Assembly: GCF_947493595.1 (NCBI RefSeq)
Contig: NZ_CANLRL010000009.1
Location: 152,799-216,798, forward strand
Length of the DNA: 64,000 bases
Source: an uncultured Shimia sp.
GTDB taxonomy: Bacteria; Pseudomonadota; Alphaproteobacteria; Rhodobacterales; Rhodobacteraceae
Direction: 5' to 3'
The notes below the pieces were generated by a model that was not told the origin of the DNA, ran no database searches, and saw nothing but the letters and a program-made list of their open reading frames with translations. A program made the position numbers and the translations under genes. Each line of letters begins with the position of its first letter. The first letter of the stretch is position 1. Below, one piece after another: positions 1-8,646 of the stretch.

Positions 1-89
1 GGGCCAAAATCAAACGGCTCGCGCCGCCCGTCGTAGCGCTCCATCATATAGGCGTAACCGCCCGGATAGGTGAGGGTTTTTTCAGACAT
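1..89 (-). CDS. 5' end of an unidentified gene, cut by the window edge
   Basis: On the minus strand an ATG at 89 opens a frame that stays open to the window edge, giving 29 residues that begin MSEKTLTYPGGYAYMMERYD. It lies 47 bases downstream of the prfC stop on the same strand, with a perfect hairpin between them. The fragment has no recognisable motif, so no function is offered. The start is inferred from the reading frame only; the upstream leader CCATCGCCCC-like stretch has no clear ribosome binding site. Confidence 0.55.
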   Translation of the reverse strand, partial: MSEKTLTYPGGYAYMMERYDGRREPFDFG

Positions 90-99
90 GGGGCGATGT

Positions 100-124
100 T
101 TGCACGGGGGGAAACCCCGTGCAA
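100..124 (-). terminator. Perfect 10-bp hairpin after prfC
   Basis: TTGCACGGGG (100-109) pairs perfectly with CCCCGTGCAA (115-124) around a five-base loop. It sits 12 bases past the prfC stop and 10 bases before the next minus-strand start. There is no T-run on either side, so it may be a Rho-assisted terminator or an intercistronic stabilising hairpin rather than a classical terminator. Confidence 0.45.
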
Positions 125-136
125 TCGCAGAGTGTA

Positions 137-1744
137 TCAGACCATCATTTCCTTGGTCGCGCTCAGCGTGACATCCGGATAGTCGCGCGCAACGCGGTCA
201 ATGTCCCACTGCAGGCGGGTCAGGAACACCACATCACCATCATTGTCGTAGCTGATGTGCTGTTTGTTCATATCCGCAAACTTTTCAACAGCTTGACGTT
301 CACCGTGCACCCAGCGTGCCGAAGTAAACTGGCTCTGGTCAAAACGCACGGGCAGGCCGTATTCCATCTCAATCCGGCTGGCGAGTACCTCAAATTGAAG
401 CTGACCGACCACACCCACAATGAAGCCTGAGCCAATCATCGGCTTGAACACCTTTGCGGCACCTTCTTCAGCAAATTGCATCAGTGCCTTTTCGAGGTGC
501 TTGGCTTTCAACGGATCGCCGGCCCGAACGCCTTGCAGCAGTTCCGGCGCAAAGCTGGGGATGCCGGACACGCGCAGAGCTTCGCCTTCGGTCAGCGTGT
601 CACCAATGCGCAGTTGTCCGTGGTTGGGAATACCAATGATATCACCCGCCCAGGCCTCTTCGGCCAATTCGCGATCAGACGCCAGGAACAACACGGGGTT
701 GGAAATCGCCATCGGCTTTTTGGTGCGCACATGGGTCAGCTTCATGCCGCGTTTGAAGTGGCCAGAAGCCATCCGTACAAACGCAACACGGTCGCGGTGT
801 TTCGGGTCCATGTTGGCTTGAACCTTAAACACAAACCCGGCGACCTTTTTCTCTTCGGGCGAAATTTTGCGCGGCTCTGCCGTTTGAACCTGCGGCTCTG
901 GCCCGTAGGTGCCAATGCCGTCCATCAGCTCTTTTACGCCAAAGGAGTTGATCGCAGAGCCAAACCAGATCGGCGTCATATGCCCTTCCAGCACCGCCTG
1001 TGGGTCAAGCGCCGGCAACAGCTCTTTGGCCATCTCAACTTCTTCACGCAACTGCTCCAGCAGGTGCTCTGGGATATGGTCCGCCAGCTTGGGGTCATCC
1101 AAGCTTTCAATCTGAACGCTTTCGGCCACCACATTCCGGTCCGCGCGATCCATCAGCTCGAGCCGGTCATTGAGCATGTCATAGGTGCCCATGAACTCAC
1201 GGCCGACCCCAATGGGCCAACTGGCTGGCGTCACGTCAATCGCAAGGTTTTCTTGGATTTCGTCAATAATGTCGAAGGTATCGCGACTTTCGCGGTCCAT
1301 TTTGTTACAAAACGTCAAAATGGGCAGGTCGCGTAGGCGACACACTTCAAACAGTTTTTGCGTCTGGCTTTCCACACCTTTGGCGCCGTCAATCACCATC
1401 ACAGCCGCGTCCACAGCGGTCAGCGTGCGATAGGTGTCCTCGGAAAAATCACTGTGGCCCGGCGTGTCCACCAGGTTGAAGCGGAAAGTGCCAAAATCAA
1501 ACGACATGGCGGAGGCCGACACGGAAATCCCGCGGTCTTTCTCCATCTGCATGAAGTCAGACCGTGTGCGGCGCGCCTCACCTTTGGCCCGCACCTGACC
1601 CGCCATCTGAATCGCGCCCCCATAGAGGAGGAATTTTTCGGTCAGCGTGGTCTTACCGGCGTCCGGGTGCGAAATGATCGCAAAGGTGCGACGGCGCGCA
1701 ATCTCGGGCGGCAATTCGGGGCGGTTTGTCTGCGTGTCCAACAT
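137..1744 (-). CDS. prfC: Peptide chain release factor 3
   Basis: Translational GTPase that recycles RF1/RF2 from the ribosome after peptide release; cytosolic. The 535-residue protein has the RF3 G1 motif SHPDAGKTT at residues 25-33, the G3 motif DTPGHSDFSEDTYR near 95 and the G4 motif NKMD near 148, followed by the domain II/III RF3 regions (for example GVVGQLQFEVL in the C-terminal third). The length matches the family (E. coli RF3 is 529 residues). I chose the ATG at 1744, giving MLDTQTNRPELPPEI; a longer frame starts at 1780 but its extra 12 residues are not typical of RF3. It is the first gene of a minus-strand run, with the Hint-domain gene ending 53 bases upstream. Confidence 0.96.
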   Translation of the reverse strand: MLDTQTNRPELPPEIARRRTFAIISHPDAGKTTLTEKFLLYGGAIQMAGQVRAKGEARRTRSDFMQMEKDRGISVSASAMSFDFGTFRFNLVDTPGHSDFSEDTYRTLTAVDAAVMVIDGAKGVESQTQKLFEVCRLRDLPILTFCNKMDRESRDTFDIIDEIQENLAIDVTPASWPIGVGREFMGTYDMLNDRLELMDRADRNVVAESVQIESLDDPKLADHIPEHLLEQLREEVEMAKELLPALDPQAVLEGHMTPIWFGSAINSFGVKELMDGIGTYGPEPQVQTAEPRKISPEEKKVAGFVFKVQANMDPKHRDRVAFVRMASGHFKRGMKLTHVRTKKPMAISNPVLFLASDRELAEEAWAGDIIGIPNHGQLRIGDTLTEGEALRVSGIPSFAPELLQGVRAGDPLKAKHLEKALMQFAEEGAAKVFKPMIGSGFIVGVVGQLQFEVLASRIEMEYGLPVRFDQSQFTSARWVHGERQAVEKFADMNKQHISYDNDGDVVFLTRLQWDIDRVARDYPDVTLSATKEMMV

Positions 1745-1796
1745 GTTCGCGCGTATAGGTCGCAAAGCGCCAATTCGCAAGGAAAAGCGGCGGATC

Positions 1797-2819
1797 CTAC
1801 TTCGACGACGCCCGCTTCAAAAGTTCCACCGCATCAGGACGATCCAGCAAGCTTTCATGCACTTCGAGATGTGCCTGCGGCATGCCACGAGTCGCGTTGG
1901 ACGCTGGGCGCAGACGCTCTTTCACCTCTTCTGGCACTGCAGGACGCGTGCGTGTGTCCATTTGCATGGTTTCCGCCGAAATACCCTCAGCAAAGATGAT
2001 CTGATGGGTGTCAAACATGATCTGGTAGTAGTCCACAAAACCACCTTCGTCGGCGTAGACCGTGTCCCCATTCACCAGATGGCGTGCCTTGATCAGCAGC
2101 TCGCTGCGCCCCACGCCAATATGGTCATGGCGTTGATAGACAAACAACCGGTGATCCGGGCTCACCCGCAGATCCTGTGTGTTGTTGAGTGTGCCGGAGG
2201 TAATGACAATGGGGGCAAACTCACCGCTTGCGCGTTGCACGGCATGGCCAATCCAGCGCACTTCTTGTGGGCCGTCATCGCGCGTCAAAACCCGATCACC
2301 CACGGTCAATTCTTCCACACGGCGCTGTTCGCCCGTGGCCATAGTGATGCGGGTGCCGCCGGTAAAGCTCACGCAGGCCAGCTGTGCCAATTTTGTGGAG
2401 GCCGCGCCACGATCAACACCGACCAATACATAGTCGCCTTTGGGAGTGAGCGGCGCCAATGGGGCCCCATAAACCTCTACCACACCGCCGTCGTGGTCGA
2501 CTTCGACCAATACCAAAACTTCAATTGTGTCGCCGCTGGGCGGCATGAAGGTGGCAACGCAATCGAGATAGACCCGTGCGCCCTTGTTGCCGAGGCTGTA
2601 TTCGCTGGCAATGAAGTGCTGACCTTCGCTATCCGTACGCAACGCGAGGCTTTTTTCCTCTGCGTCGTGCGCCAAGGTGTAAATATCATCAAAGACGAGT
2701 TCCTCTGCAAAAGACAGGGAATCACCAAGGTTTGCTCCGTCGGTCACCACAAAGGCATCCGCCGGATACACCGGCAGGCGTTGGGAGGGCTGGGAGCTAT
2801 CTTGGACTTGGGACGTCAT
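1797..2819 (-). CDS. Hint domain-containing protein
   Basis: A 340-residue protein with an N-terminal part of about 145 residues of unknown function and a C-terminal Hint (hedgehog/intein) domain of the Hint_2 type. The domain starts at LACVSFTGGTRI (Cys149) and contains VEELTVGDRVLT, the SPDHRLFV block near residue 220 and the closing HQIIFAEGISAETM. In this family the Cys could act in autoproteolysis, but many Rhodobacteraceae paralogues are probably not self-splicing. No signal peptide is visible; relatives are often thought to leave the cell by type I secretion, which is inference here. The last 60 residues (RPASNATRG onward) are an unassigned tail. It stands alone between prfC and a divergent SDR gene. 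Confidence 0.85.
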   Translation of the reverse strand: MTSQVQDSSQPSQRLPVYPADAFVVTDGANLGDSLSFAEELVFDDIYTLAHDAEEKSLALRTDSEGQHFIASEYSLGNKGARVYLDCVATFMPPSGDTIEVLVLVEVDHDGGVVEVYGAPLAPLTPKGDYVLVGVDRGAASTKLAQLACVSFTGGTRITMATGEQRRVEELTVGDRVLTRDDGPQEVRWIGHAVQRASGEFAPIVITSGTLNNTQDLRVSPDHRLFVYQRHDHIGVGRSELLIKARHLVNGDTVYADEGGFVDYYQIMFDTHQIIFAEGISAETMQMDTRTRPAVPEEVKERLRPASNATRGMPQAHLEVHESLLDRPDAVELLKRASSK

Positions 2820-2967
2820 AACTTACCTACTCTAGTGTACTGCACGCTTTCTTTGAACAAGTGAAGTGACACACAAATGTGGCAGCACAATGCCACGGCT
2901 CCGGCATTATGCTGGCATCATTCCTAATTTGGGTATTTCTTACCCCCACAACAACGGGGAGAATCGC

Positions 2968-3747
2968 ATGGAATTGGGAATTAAAGGTAAACGCGCGCTG
3001 GTTTGTGCGTCCTCAAAAGGTCTTGGGTTGGGCTGTGCTCGCGCTCTGGCTGCGGCAGGTGTCGACCTGATCATGAACGCGCGCGGCGTTGAGGCACTTG
3101 AGGCCGCCGCCGCTGATATCCGGTCCGACTTTGGTGTGGATGTGCAGGCGATTGCCTGCGACGTGACCACCACTGAGGGCCAAGCCAAGCTGATCGAAGC
3201 CGCGCAGGGCGTGGATATTCTGGTCAACAATGCCGGCGGCCCGCCTCCAGGCATGTGGACCGACTGGGATCGTGACGATTTCATTTCCGCCTTGGACGCC
3301 AACATGCTGGCCCCTATCGCGCTTATCAAAGCACTGGTGCCGGACATGATGGCACGCGGCTGGGGCCGTGTGGTGAACATCACTTCTGTCTCGGTCAAAT
3401 CCCCGATTCCGGTGCTGGGCCTGTCCAACGCCGCGCGCGCAGGCCTCACCGGCTACGTCGCGGGTACCGCGCGTCAAGTGGCGGGCAAAGGTGTGACCAT
3501 CAACAACATCCTGCCGGGCATTCACGCCACCGACCGCGCCGTGTCTCTGGACAAGGCTGTGACCGAGCAACAAGGCATTTCCATGGAGGAGGCACAGGCC
3601 CAACGCGCCGCCACAATCCCCGCTGGCCGCTACGGCACATCAGATGAATTTGGCGCCACCTGTGCCTTCCTGTGTTCACATCACGCAGGCTTTATCGTCG
3701 GGCAGAATGTTCTGCTGGACGGCGGTGCCTTTGCTTCTGCTATGTAA
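2968..3747 (+). CDS. SDR family oxidoreductase with altered catalytic residues
   Basis: A 259-residue short-chain dehydrogenase/reductase fold protein. The nucleotide-binding region reads ALVCASSKGLGLGCARALAAAGV, not the usual TGxxxGxG. NNAG is present (LVNNAGGPPPGM) and the active-site Ser block is VVNITSVSVKSP. Where Tyr-x-x-x-Lys should be, the protein has LSNAARAGL, so Tyr aligns with Ser and Lys with Arg. This matches a known SDR subgroup (the BKR-like SDR-like group) whose members do not match the classical tetrad. The start at 2968 (MELGIKGKRALV) follows ACGGGGAGAATCGC. The gene is transcribed away from the Hint gene and is followed by alkC after 18 bases. Substrate unknown. Confidence 0.88.
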   Translation: MELGIKGKRALVCASSKGLGLGCARALAAAGVDLIMNARGVEALEAAAADIRSDFGVDVQAIACDVTTTEGQAKLIEAAQGVDILVNNAGGPPPGMWTDWDRDDFISALDANMLAPIALIKALVPDMMARGWGRVVNITSVSVKSPIPVLGLSNAARAGLTGYVAGTARQVAGKGVTINNILPGIHATDRAVSLDKAVTEQQGISMEEAQAQRAATIPAGRYGTSDEFGATCAFLCSHHAGFIVGQNVLLDGGAFASAM

Positions 3748-3765
3748 GCGCGAAAAGTAGACGAA

Positions 3766-4920
3766 ATGGCGCGAGGTGTGGGTGTGTCCCAGGGTTTTTC
3801 ACTGAAAGATGAGTTGTTTAACACAAATAGCCTCGGCGATCTGGCGGCAGAATTTGCCGCCGGAGTGCCGGGGTTTGATGGTGAGGACTTCCATCACGAG
3901 GTTGTGGCAGGGCTTCAAGGGCGCGAGCTCATGGAGCGAATGGAATGGATTGCTGACTGCATCGAAAAACGCCTCGCGCCAGATTTCCCAGACATGGCGG
4001 ATCAACTTGAAGCGGCCATGCCGCCTGCACTTGATCCGTCGCTCACCGACGATGACTTTGGCCGCTTCATCCATGCGGTGCCTGGCATCTTGGCCACCCG
4101 TCATGGGGTTGAAAATCATCGGGATCGAGCGCTCGATCTGCTGGAAGAGGCCACCAAGCGCTTTTCCATGGAGTTCTACATCCGCGCTTTCCTCAACCGC
4201 TGGCCGGACGAAACCTTTGCCCGCCTGCATGACTGGGCCGAGAATGACAATTACCACGTCCGCCGATTGGTGAGCGAGGGCACACGTCCCAAATTGCCGT
4301 GGGCCAAAAAAATCGACATCGATCCCATGGCACCGCTGCCCTTACTGACAAAATTGCACGCCGACCCAACACGCTACGTGACCCGGTCGGTGTCCAACCA
4401 CCTCAACGACATTTCCAAACTCTCAACTGACACGGTGGTCAGCCAACTCTCCGAGTGGAAAGAACAAGGCAAGCAAGCCGAAAAAGAACTGGACTGGATG
4501 ACGCGCCACTCCCTGCGCACCGCGGTTAAGGCAGGTCATTCCGGTGCGCTGTCGATGTTGGGGTTCCACGCAGACGCCCCCATCACATTGGACAGCCTTT
4601 CAGTGGGCGGCGACTGCATCCAGATCGGCGACGCGCTTCAAGTCGAAACAACGCTGTCCACGGATGGCACATCCCCCGTGCCGGTGATGGTCGACTATGT
4701 GCTGAGTTTCCATCGCCCCAACGGGCGTGGCAGTGACAAGGTGTTTAAACTCAAGCAAGGCAAAATCCCTGCTGGAAAGTCGCTCACATTGGCCAAAAAG
4801 CATCCACTCAAAGTCAATGCCAGCACGTTTCAACTGCATCCGGGTCCGCACAAACTGGCCATTCAGGTCAACGGTCGTGTGCTAGGGGATGTGGCGTTTG
4901 ATCTGACGGAACCCACGTAA
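3766..4920 (+). CDS. alkC: AlkC-type DNA alkylation repair glycosylase
   Basis: A 384-residue protein of the AlkC branch of HEAT-like-repeat DNA glycosylases, which excise cationic N3-alkylated purines in base excision repair. Residues 1-265 are helical and include the AlkC-type segments FSLKDELFN, RALDLLEEATKRFSMEFYIRAFL, ENDNYHVRRLVSEGTRPKLPW and YVTRSVSNHLNDISK. Residues from about 270 to 384 are beta-rich (VGGDCIQIGDALQVETTLS ... HPGPHKLAIQVNGRVLGDVAFDL). This matches the C-terminal Ig-like domain known in one AlkC subgroup and reported to be needed for activity. It is 18 bases behind the SDR gene and probably co-transcribed with it. The ribosome binding site before 3766 is weak; a GTG at 3787 is a possible alternative start. 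Confidence 0.88.
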   Translation: MARGVGVSQGFSLKDELFNTNSLGDLAAEFAAGVPGFDGEDFHHEVVAGLQGRELMERMEWIADCIEKRLAPDFPDMADQLEAAMPPALDPSLTDDDFGRFIHAVPGILATRHGVENHRDRALDLLEEATKRFSMEFYIRAFLNRWPDETFARLHDWAENDNYHVRRLVSEGTRPKLPWAKKIDIDPMAPLPLLTKLHADPTRYVTRSVSNHLNDISKLSTDTVVSQLSEWKEQGKQAEKELDWMTRHSLRTAVKAGHSGALSMLGFHADAPITLDSLSVGGDCIQIGDALQVETTLSTDGTSPVPVMVDYVLSFHRPNGRGSDKVFKLKQGKIPAGKSLTLAKKHPLKVNASTFQLHPGPHKLAIQVNGRVLGDVAFDLTEPT

Positions 4921-5011
4921 CCCTCTGACGTTTCATCACGTTTCTGTGGGGCGGCTGGTCTGGCAGCGGGCCGCCTGCTAGGCCGTTCCCAATTCTGAAC
5001 GGGACACGACC

Positions 5012-6397
5012 ATGCACGCCGCCACACTCATCACCATCTTTGCCGCCATTCTTTTGCTCAGCCTTGTGGTCGCCCCGAAACGGGCCACGGTTGTGGGCTT
5101 CTTTGGCGGGCAGACCGCAGAAGGGCAGGCGCCTTCGCTTTGGACCTTGGTGCTGTCGCAGGTCACCACCTGGATCTTCGCCCGCTCGCTCATGAATGCT
5201 GCCATCCTAGGTTTCTACTACGGCATCGCGGGCACGCTGGCTTATGCGGCTTACTACGCGTCTTTCCTCACCGGCGGCTACATCGTGAACCGCATGCGCG
5301 TGCAGGGCGCTGGCTCAGTGCAAGACTGGCTCACCTCGCGCTTTGGCACACCCGGCACCACCGCCTACAACGTCGTGATTGCCCTACGTTTGCTGTCCGA
5401 AGTTTTTGCCAATTTGCTGGTCGTCGGCCTGATCTTCAGTGCGGCGCTGCCGGATGTTGCCAATGCTGGCACCATCTCCATCCTGATCGTTGGCGTGGTT
5501 GCTCTTGCTTACTCCGCTTGGGGCGGCTTGTCCGCAGCTCTACGCACCGATGTGGTACAGATGCTTCTGTTCCTTGTGGTATTTGGCATCGCCTTTGTCG
5601 CGCTGGTTCTGCGCCCCGAGTGCGATCTCGGCGCTGTCCTAACGGCGCCCGGTGCCTCTGGCCCACACAACGGCTGGGTGCTTCTGGTGGTCGCCGCACT
5701 TCAAGTTTTCTCCTATCCGGTACATGACCCGGTGATGATGGACCGCGGCTTTCTCGCGGATCGTGACACCACCCGCAAAAGCTTCCTGCATGCGTTTTGG
5801 CTGTCCACGCTTTGCATCATCGCGTTTGGTTTCTTTGGCATTCAGGCCTCGCTTGAAGGTGCCGCGTATGAAGGCCAGTTGATCGGCACTTGGAGCGCGA
5901 TGTTCCCCACATGGGTGTTCACCCTGTTGATCCTCTCACTTCTGGTGTCCGCGCTGTCGACATTGGACTCCGCGCTGAGCTCCGCCGCCCGCCTTGTGGT
6001 CGAGGAGCTCAAACTCGCTCCGCGCACTCTGGCTGGCGGCCGCGTTGCCATGTTGGTCTTTGCCCTCGCCGGTGGCGCGCTGACCCTTTGTGGCAACCAA
6101 ACCCTATTTGATGCCGTCGCCGTATCCGGCACGGCCTCGATGTTCCTCACGCCGGTGCTAGTTGCCAGCCTGATCGGCGGCCGGGATGTGCCGCTCTGGT
6201 CTTACATGGCGTGTTTCTTTGCCGCGCTCTACGGTGCCGCCGCCTATATGTTCCGCGACACAGAATTTGTGGCCCAGTTCCTCTACGATGGTCACAAATA
6301 CGAGCAGCTTCTGCAGATCTGCCTCATCGTTCTGGCCGTCGGATTTGCCGCAGTCCTGATCGGGAGCCGCAGGGTTGAAGCACGGGTAGGGGGCTGA
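5012..6397 (+). CDS. Sodium:solute symporter family transporter
   Basis: A 461-residue integral membrane protein with about 13 hydrophobic segments, consistent with the SSS (sodium:solute symporter) family. Visible features include the N-terminal helix AATLITIFAAILLLSLVV, the SWTL-like SLWTLVLSQVTTWIFA region, the helix-breaking GGLSAALRTDVVQMLLFLVVFG, and LVSALSTLDSALSSAARLVVEEL, which resembles the SSS helix 8 sodium-site region rich in Ser/Thr/Asp. The transported substrate cannot be read from the sequence. A gene for an ABC ATPase follows after 19 or 52 bases depending on its start, on the same strand. Confidence 0.85.
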   Translation: MHAATLITIFAAILLLSLVVAPKRATVVGFFGGQTAEGQAPSLWTLVLSQVTTWIFARSLMNAAILGFYYGIAGTLAYAAYYASFLTGGYIVNRMRVQGAGSVQDWLTSRFGTPGTTAYNVVIALRLLSEVFANLLVVGLIFSAALPDVANAGTISILIVGVVALAYSAWGGLSAALRTDVVQMLLFLVVFGIAFVALVLRPECDLGAVLTAPGASGPHNGWVLLVVAALQVFSYPVHDPVMMDRGFLADRDTTRKSFLHAFWLSTLCIIAFGFFGIQASLEGAAYEGQLIGTWSAMFPTWVFTLLILSLLVSALSTLDSALSSAARLVVEELKLAPRTLAGGRVAMLVFALAGGALTLCGNQTLFDAVAVSGTASMFLTPVLVASLIGGRDVPLWSYMACFFAALYGAAAYMFRDTEFVAQFLYDGHKYEQLLQICLIVLAVGFAAVLIGSRRVEARVGG

Positions 6398-6416
6398 TAC
6401 ACCAACGCGAAACCCG

Positions 6417-7547
6417 ATGAAAAACATCGGGGATTGCAAGAGGCCTCCCGTGCAGCTGACATCCACTTCGACGCCACCACGTTTGGAAATCCGCAACCTG
6501 CGCCGCCGTTTTGGCAACCGTCAGGTGGTGGACGATGTGTCTCTGACTTTGCAATCGGGCAAGGTCACCTGCCTGCTTGGCCCGTCCGGCTGTGGCAAGT
6601 CCACCACCCTGCGCATGATCGCCGGTGTGGACATGCAAGACAGCGGCGAAATCTATGTGGACGGCAAGCTGATCTGTGACACTGTGTTCCGCATTCCTCC
6701 AGAACGCCGTCAGATTGGCCTGATGTTTCAAGACTTTGCGCTCTTTCCGCATCTCTCGGTGAGCGACAACGTTGCCTTTGGCCTCAAAGGCAGCAAAGAC
6801 GAAAAACGCGACCGCGTTGAGGAACTTCTGGCTAAGGTGAACCTCGGCTGGGCCATCGACAAATATCCGCACCTTCTGTCCGGTGGTGAGCAACAGCGTA
6901 TAGCCTTGGCCCGCGCTTTAGCTCCACGCCCGCGCATCATGCTGATGGATGAGCCTTTCTCTGGCCTCGACAACCGCCTGCGCGACGGCATCCGTGATGA
7001 AACACTTGCGGTGCTTAAAGAAGAAGACACCGCGGTGTTGCTGGTGACGCATGAGCCGGAAGAGGCCATGCGCATGGCTGACGAAATAGCCTTGATGCGT
7101 AATGGCGTGATCGTTCAGCAGGGCGCACCGTACAACATCTACAACGCCCCGAAAGACAAACAGGCGGTGGCATTCTTCAGCGACATCAACGTCATCAAAT
7201 CCGTGAGCAACGGCGCGCTCACTGAAACCCCCTTTGGGCAGTTCCTGACCCCCGGCCTTGCAGACGGCGCGCCGGTCGAAATTGTCATCCGCCCGCAGCA
7301 TCTGAAGCTCGACTTTGATCGCCAAGGCAAAGGCCCATTGCCAACCCCGTCAGACGGCGTTGCCGCACGTGGCATCGTGACCCGCGCCCGCTTCATGGGC
7401 AACGAGAGCCTGGTGGAGTTCAAAATGGACCATGATGGGTCCGCGCTTAAGGTCACCGTGCCAAATGTGTTCCTGCCCAAAGAGGGCACGCCGCTCTGGC
7501 TCACAATTCGCCGCGACCGCTGTTTTGTCTTCCCCGCTGAGACCTGA
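6417..7547 (+). CDS. ABC transporter ATP-binding protein (Fe3+/polyamine type)
   Basis: A 376-residue ABC ATPase with Walker A GPSGCGKST near residue 56, Q-loop FQDFALFPHLSV, signature LSGGEQQRIALARALAPRP, Walker B IMLMDEPFSGLD and H-loop VTHEPEEAM. A C-terminal TOBE-like beta domain follows (VEIVIRPQHLKLDF). This layout fits importer ATPases of the FbpC/PotA/CysA group, which serve periplasmic binding-protein-dependent uptake. No permease or binding protein is adjacent, so the substrate is unknown. A GTG at 6450, preceded by AAGAGG, is a credible alternative start that removes 11 residues. It converges on the WYL regulator, whose stop lies only 6 bases away. Confidence 0.86.
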   Translation: MKNIGDCKRPPVQLTSTSTPPRLEIRNLRRRFGNRQVVDDVSLTLQSGKVTCLLGPSGCGKSTTLRMIAGVDMQDSGEIYVDGKLICDTVFRIPPERRQIGLMFQDFALFPHLSVSDNVAFGLKGSKDEKRDRVEELLAKVNLGWAIDKYPHLLSGGEQQRIALARALAPRPRIMLMDEPFSGLDNRLRDGIRDETLAVLKEEDTAVLLVTHEPEEAMRMADEIALMRNGVIVQQGAPYNIYNAPKDKQAVAFFSDINVIKSVSNGALTETPFGQFLTPGLADGAPVEIVIRPQHLKLDFDRQGKGPLPTPSDGVAARGIVTRARFMGNESLVEFKMDHDGSALKVTVPNVFLPKEGTPLWLTIRRDRCFVFPAET

Positions 7548-7553
7548 AACGTC

Positions 7554-8225
7554 TTAGCTCTGTGCGAGAAAATCCTTTAGGCTTTTGCCCGGCTCCTCGA
7601 CAAACAAGCTTGGCAACACAGTCAGCTCAGCAATCTGGTCCACCCGGATTTTTGCAAACTGGCCAAGGGTTTCGTCCCAGACACCCAACGTCCAAACGCG
7701 GCCCCAATAGTCGAGCTTCAGAGGGCGCACATCGCGTGCCACCTCATCTCCACTGGTGATCCGCAATTTTTGCCGTGCCCGAATGGCTTCGCGCAGCGGT
7801 TCTAGGTATTGCAGCGCCTGAGTGGTTTCCGCAAACGGGTAGGCCGCAAAGCCAAAGCCTTGGCTCACGCCGCCAATCTCCTCCGGCAACACCGCATCTA
7901 TCTTCGCGCTCAGACTTTCTGCCGCCGCCCGCAATGGCCCTTCCATGCCTGTCCCGACCACCTCCAATCCTATGTGCAACGCCTCCAATTCCTCTTCCGT
8001 CAAGTTCAACGGCGGCAACGTCAAAACCGCCTTCGCGCGATAGCCGGTGCCGCGCTCGCCCTCGATGGCCACGCCGCTGTTTGCCAAGGTTTGCATGTCT
8101 CGGTAGATCGTCCGCAAGGACACTTGCATCGCAGCAGCTAAATCCTCAGCCCGGTGCAAGCTGCCGTCCTTCAAAATCTCCATGAGACCATAAAGCCGGT
8201 CCGAACGGTTTTGAGAGCTGGCCAT
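7554..8225 (-). CDS. WYL-domain (YafY-type) transcriptional regulator
   Basis: A 223-residue regulator. Residues 1-65 form a DeoR-like winged helix-turn-helix (RSDRLYGLMEILKDGSLHR ... VSLRTIYRDMQTLANSGVAI). The rest is a WYL domain (KLRITSGDEVARDVRPLKLDYWGRVWTLGVWDE), a ligand-sensing module. The ATG at 8225 (MASSQNRSDRLY) is preferred; the frame continues upstream to 8795 only because it reads antisense through tatA. A perfect inverted repeat lies about 40 bases upstream of the start and could be its own operator. The targets are unknown; the divergent neighbour is tatA. Confidence 0.9.
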   Translation of the reverse strand: MASSQNRSDRLYGLMEILKDGSLHRAEDLAAAMQVSLRTIYRDMQTLANSGVAIEGERGTGYRAKAVLTLPPLNLTEEELEALHIGLEVVGTGMEGPLRAAAESLSAKIDAVLPEEIGGVSQGFGFAAYPFAETTQALQYLEPLREAIRARQKLRITSGDEVARDVRPLKLDYWGRVWTLGVWDETLGQFAKIRVDQIAELTVLPSLFVEEPGKSLKDFLAQS

Positions 8226-8265
8226 AACGTGTGATTCTCCGACTTCCCGCCAAAATAATGACAAC

Positions 8266-8281
8266 TGACATAATAGTGTCA
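8266..8281. promoter_or_regulatory. Perfect inverted repeat in the WYL regulator - tatA intergenic region
   Basis: TGACA (8266-8270) and TGTCA (8277-8281) form a perfect 5-bp inverted repeat around TAATAG. It lies 41 bases upstream of the WYL regulator start and 134 bases upstream of tatA. It is a plausible operator for autoregulation; this is inferred from position and symmetry only. Confidence 0.4.
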
Positions 8282-8414
8282 AATCAGATGCCAAAAACCC
8301 CAAATATCGCTTCACACCCCTGCAAATCCGCCTTTTGCCCCCGCGCCCGGCGCGGTAGGACTTTGCCATGAGACTTAGGCGGCCATTGTGCCTCCGACCA
8401 AGGGAGACAAAGTC

Positions 8415-8630
8415 ATGTTGAACAATATCGGCCTGCCCGGCATCCTTCTGATCGCAGTTGTGGTTCTTGTCCTGTTTGGACGCGGCAAAATCAGCGGCAT
8501 CATGGGCGAAGTTGGCAAAGGCATCACCTCGTTCAAAAAAGGCGTAAACGAAGGCGCCAAAGAGCTTGAGGAAGAAGCGGCAGACGCGGCCAAGGACGTG
8601 ACGCCGGAAGACGAAAAAGACAAAGCGTAA
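8415..8630 (+). CDS. tatA: Sec-independent protein translocase subunit TatA
   Basis: A 71-residue TatA protein of the twin-arginine translocase, which exports folded proteins across the inner membrane. The N-terminal helix [26 protein letters not shown] is followed by the conserved FGRGK hinge and an amphipathic helix ([19 protein letters not shown]), then an acidic tail. The start at 8415 follows AGGGAGACAAAGTC; the frame extends 9 codons upstream without another binding site. tatB starts 16 bases downstream. Periplasmic molybdoenzymes or other Tat substrates would depend on it, but the cox enzyme of this window is cytosolic-type and needs no Tat signal. Confidence 0.95.
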   Translation: MLNNIGLPGILLIAVVVLVLFGRGKISGIMGEVGKGITSFKKGVNEGAKELEEEAADAAKDVTPEDEKDKA

Positions 8631-8646
8631 GGCGGGCTGATCCAAG

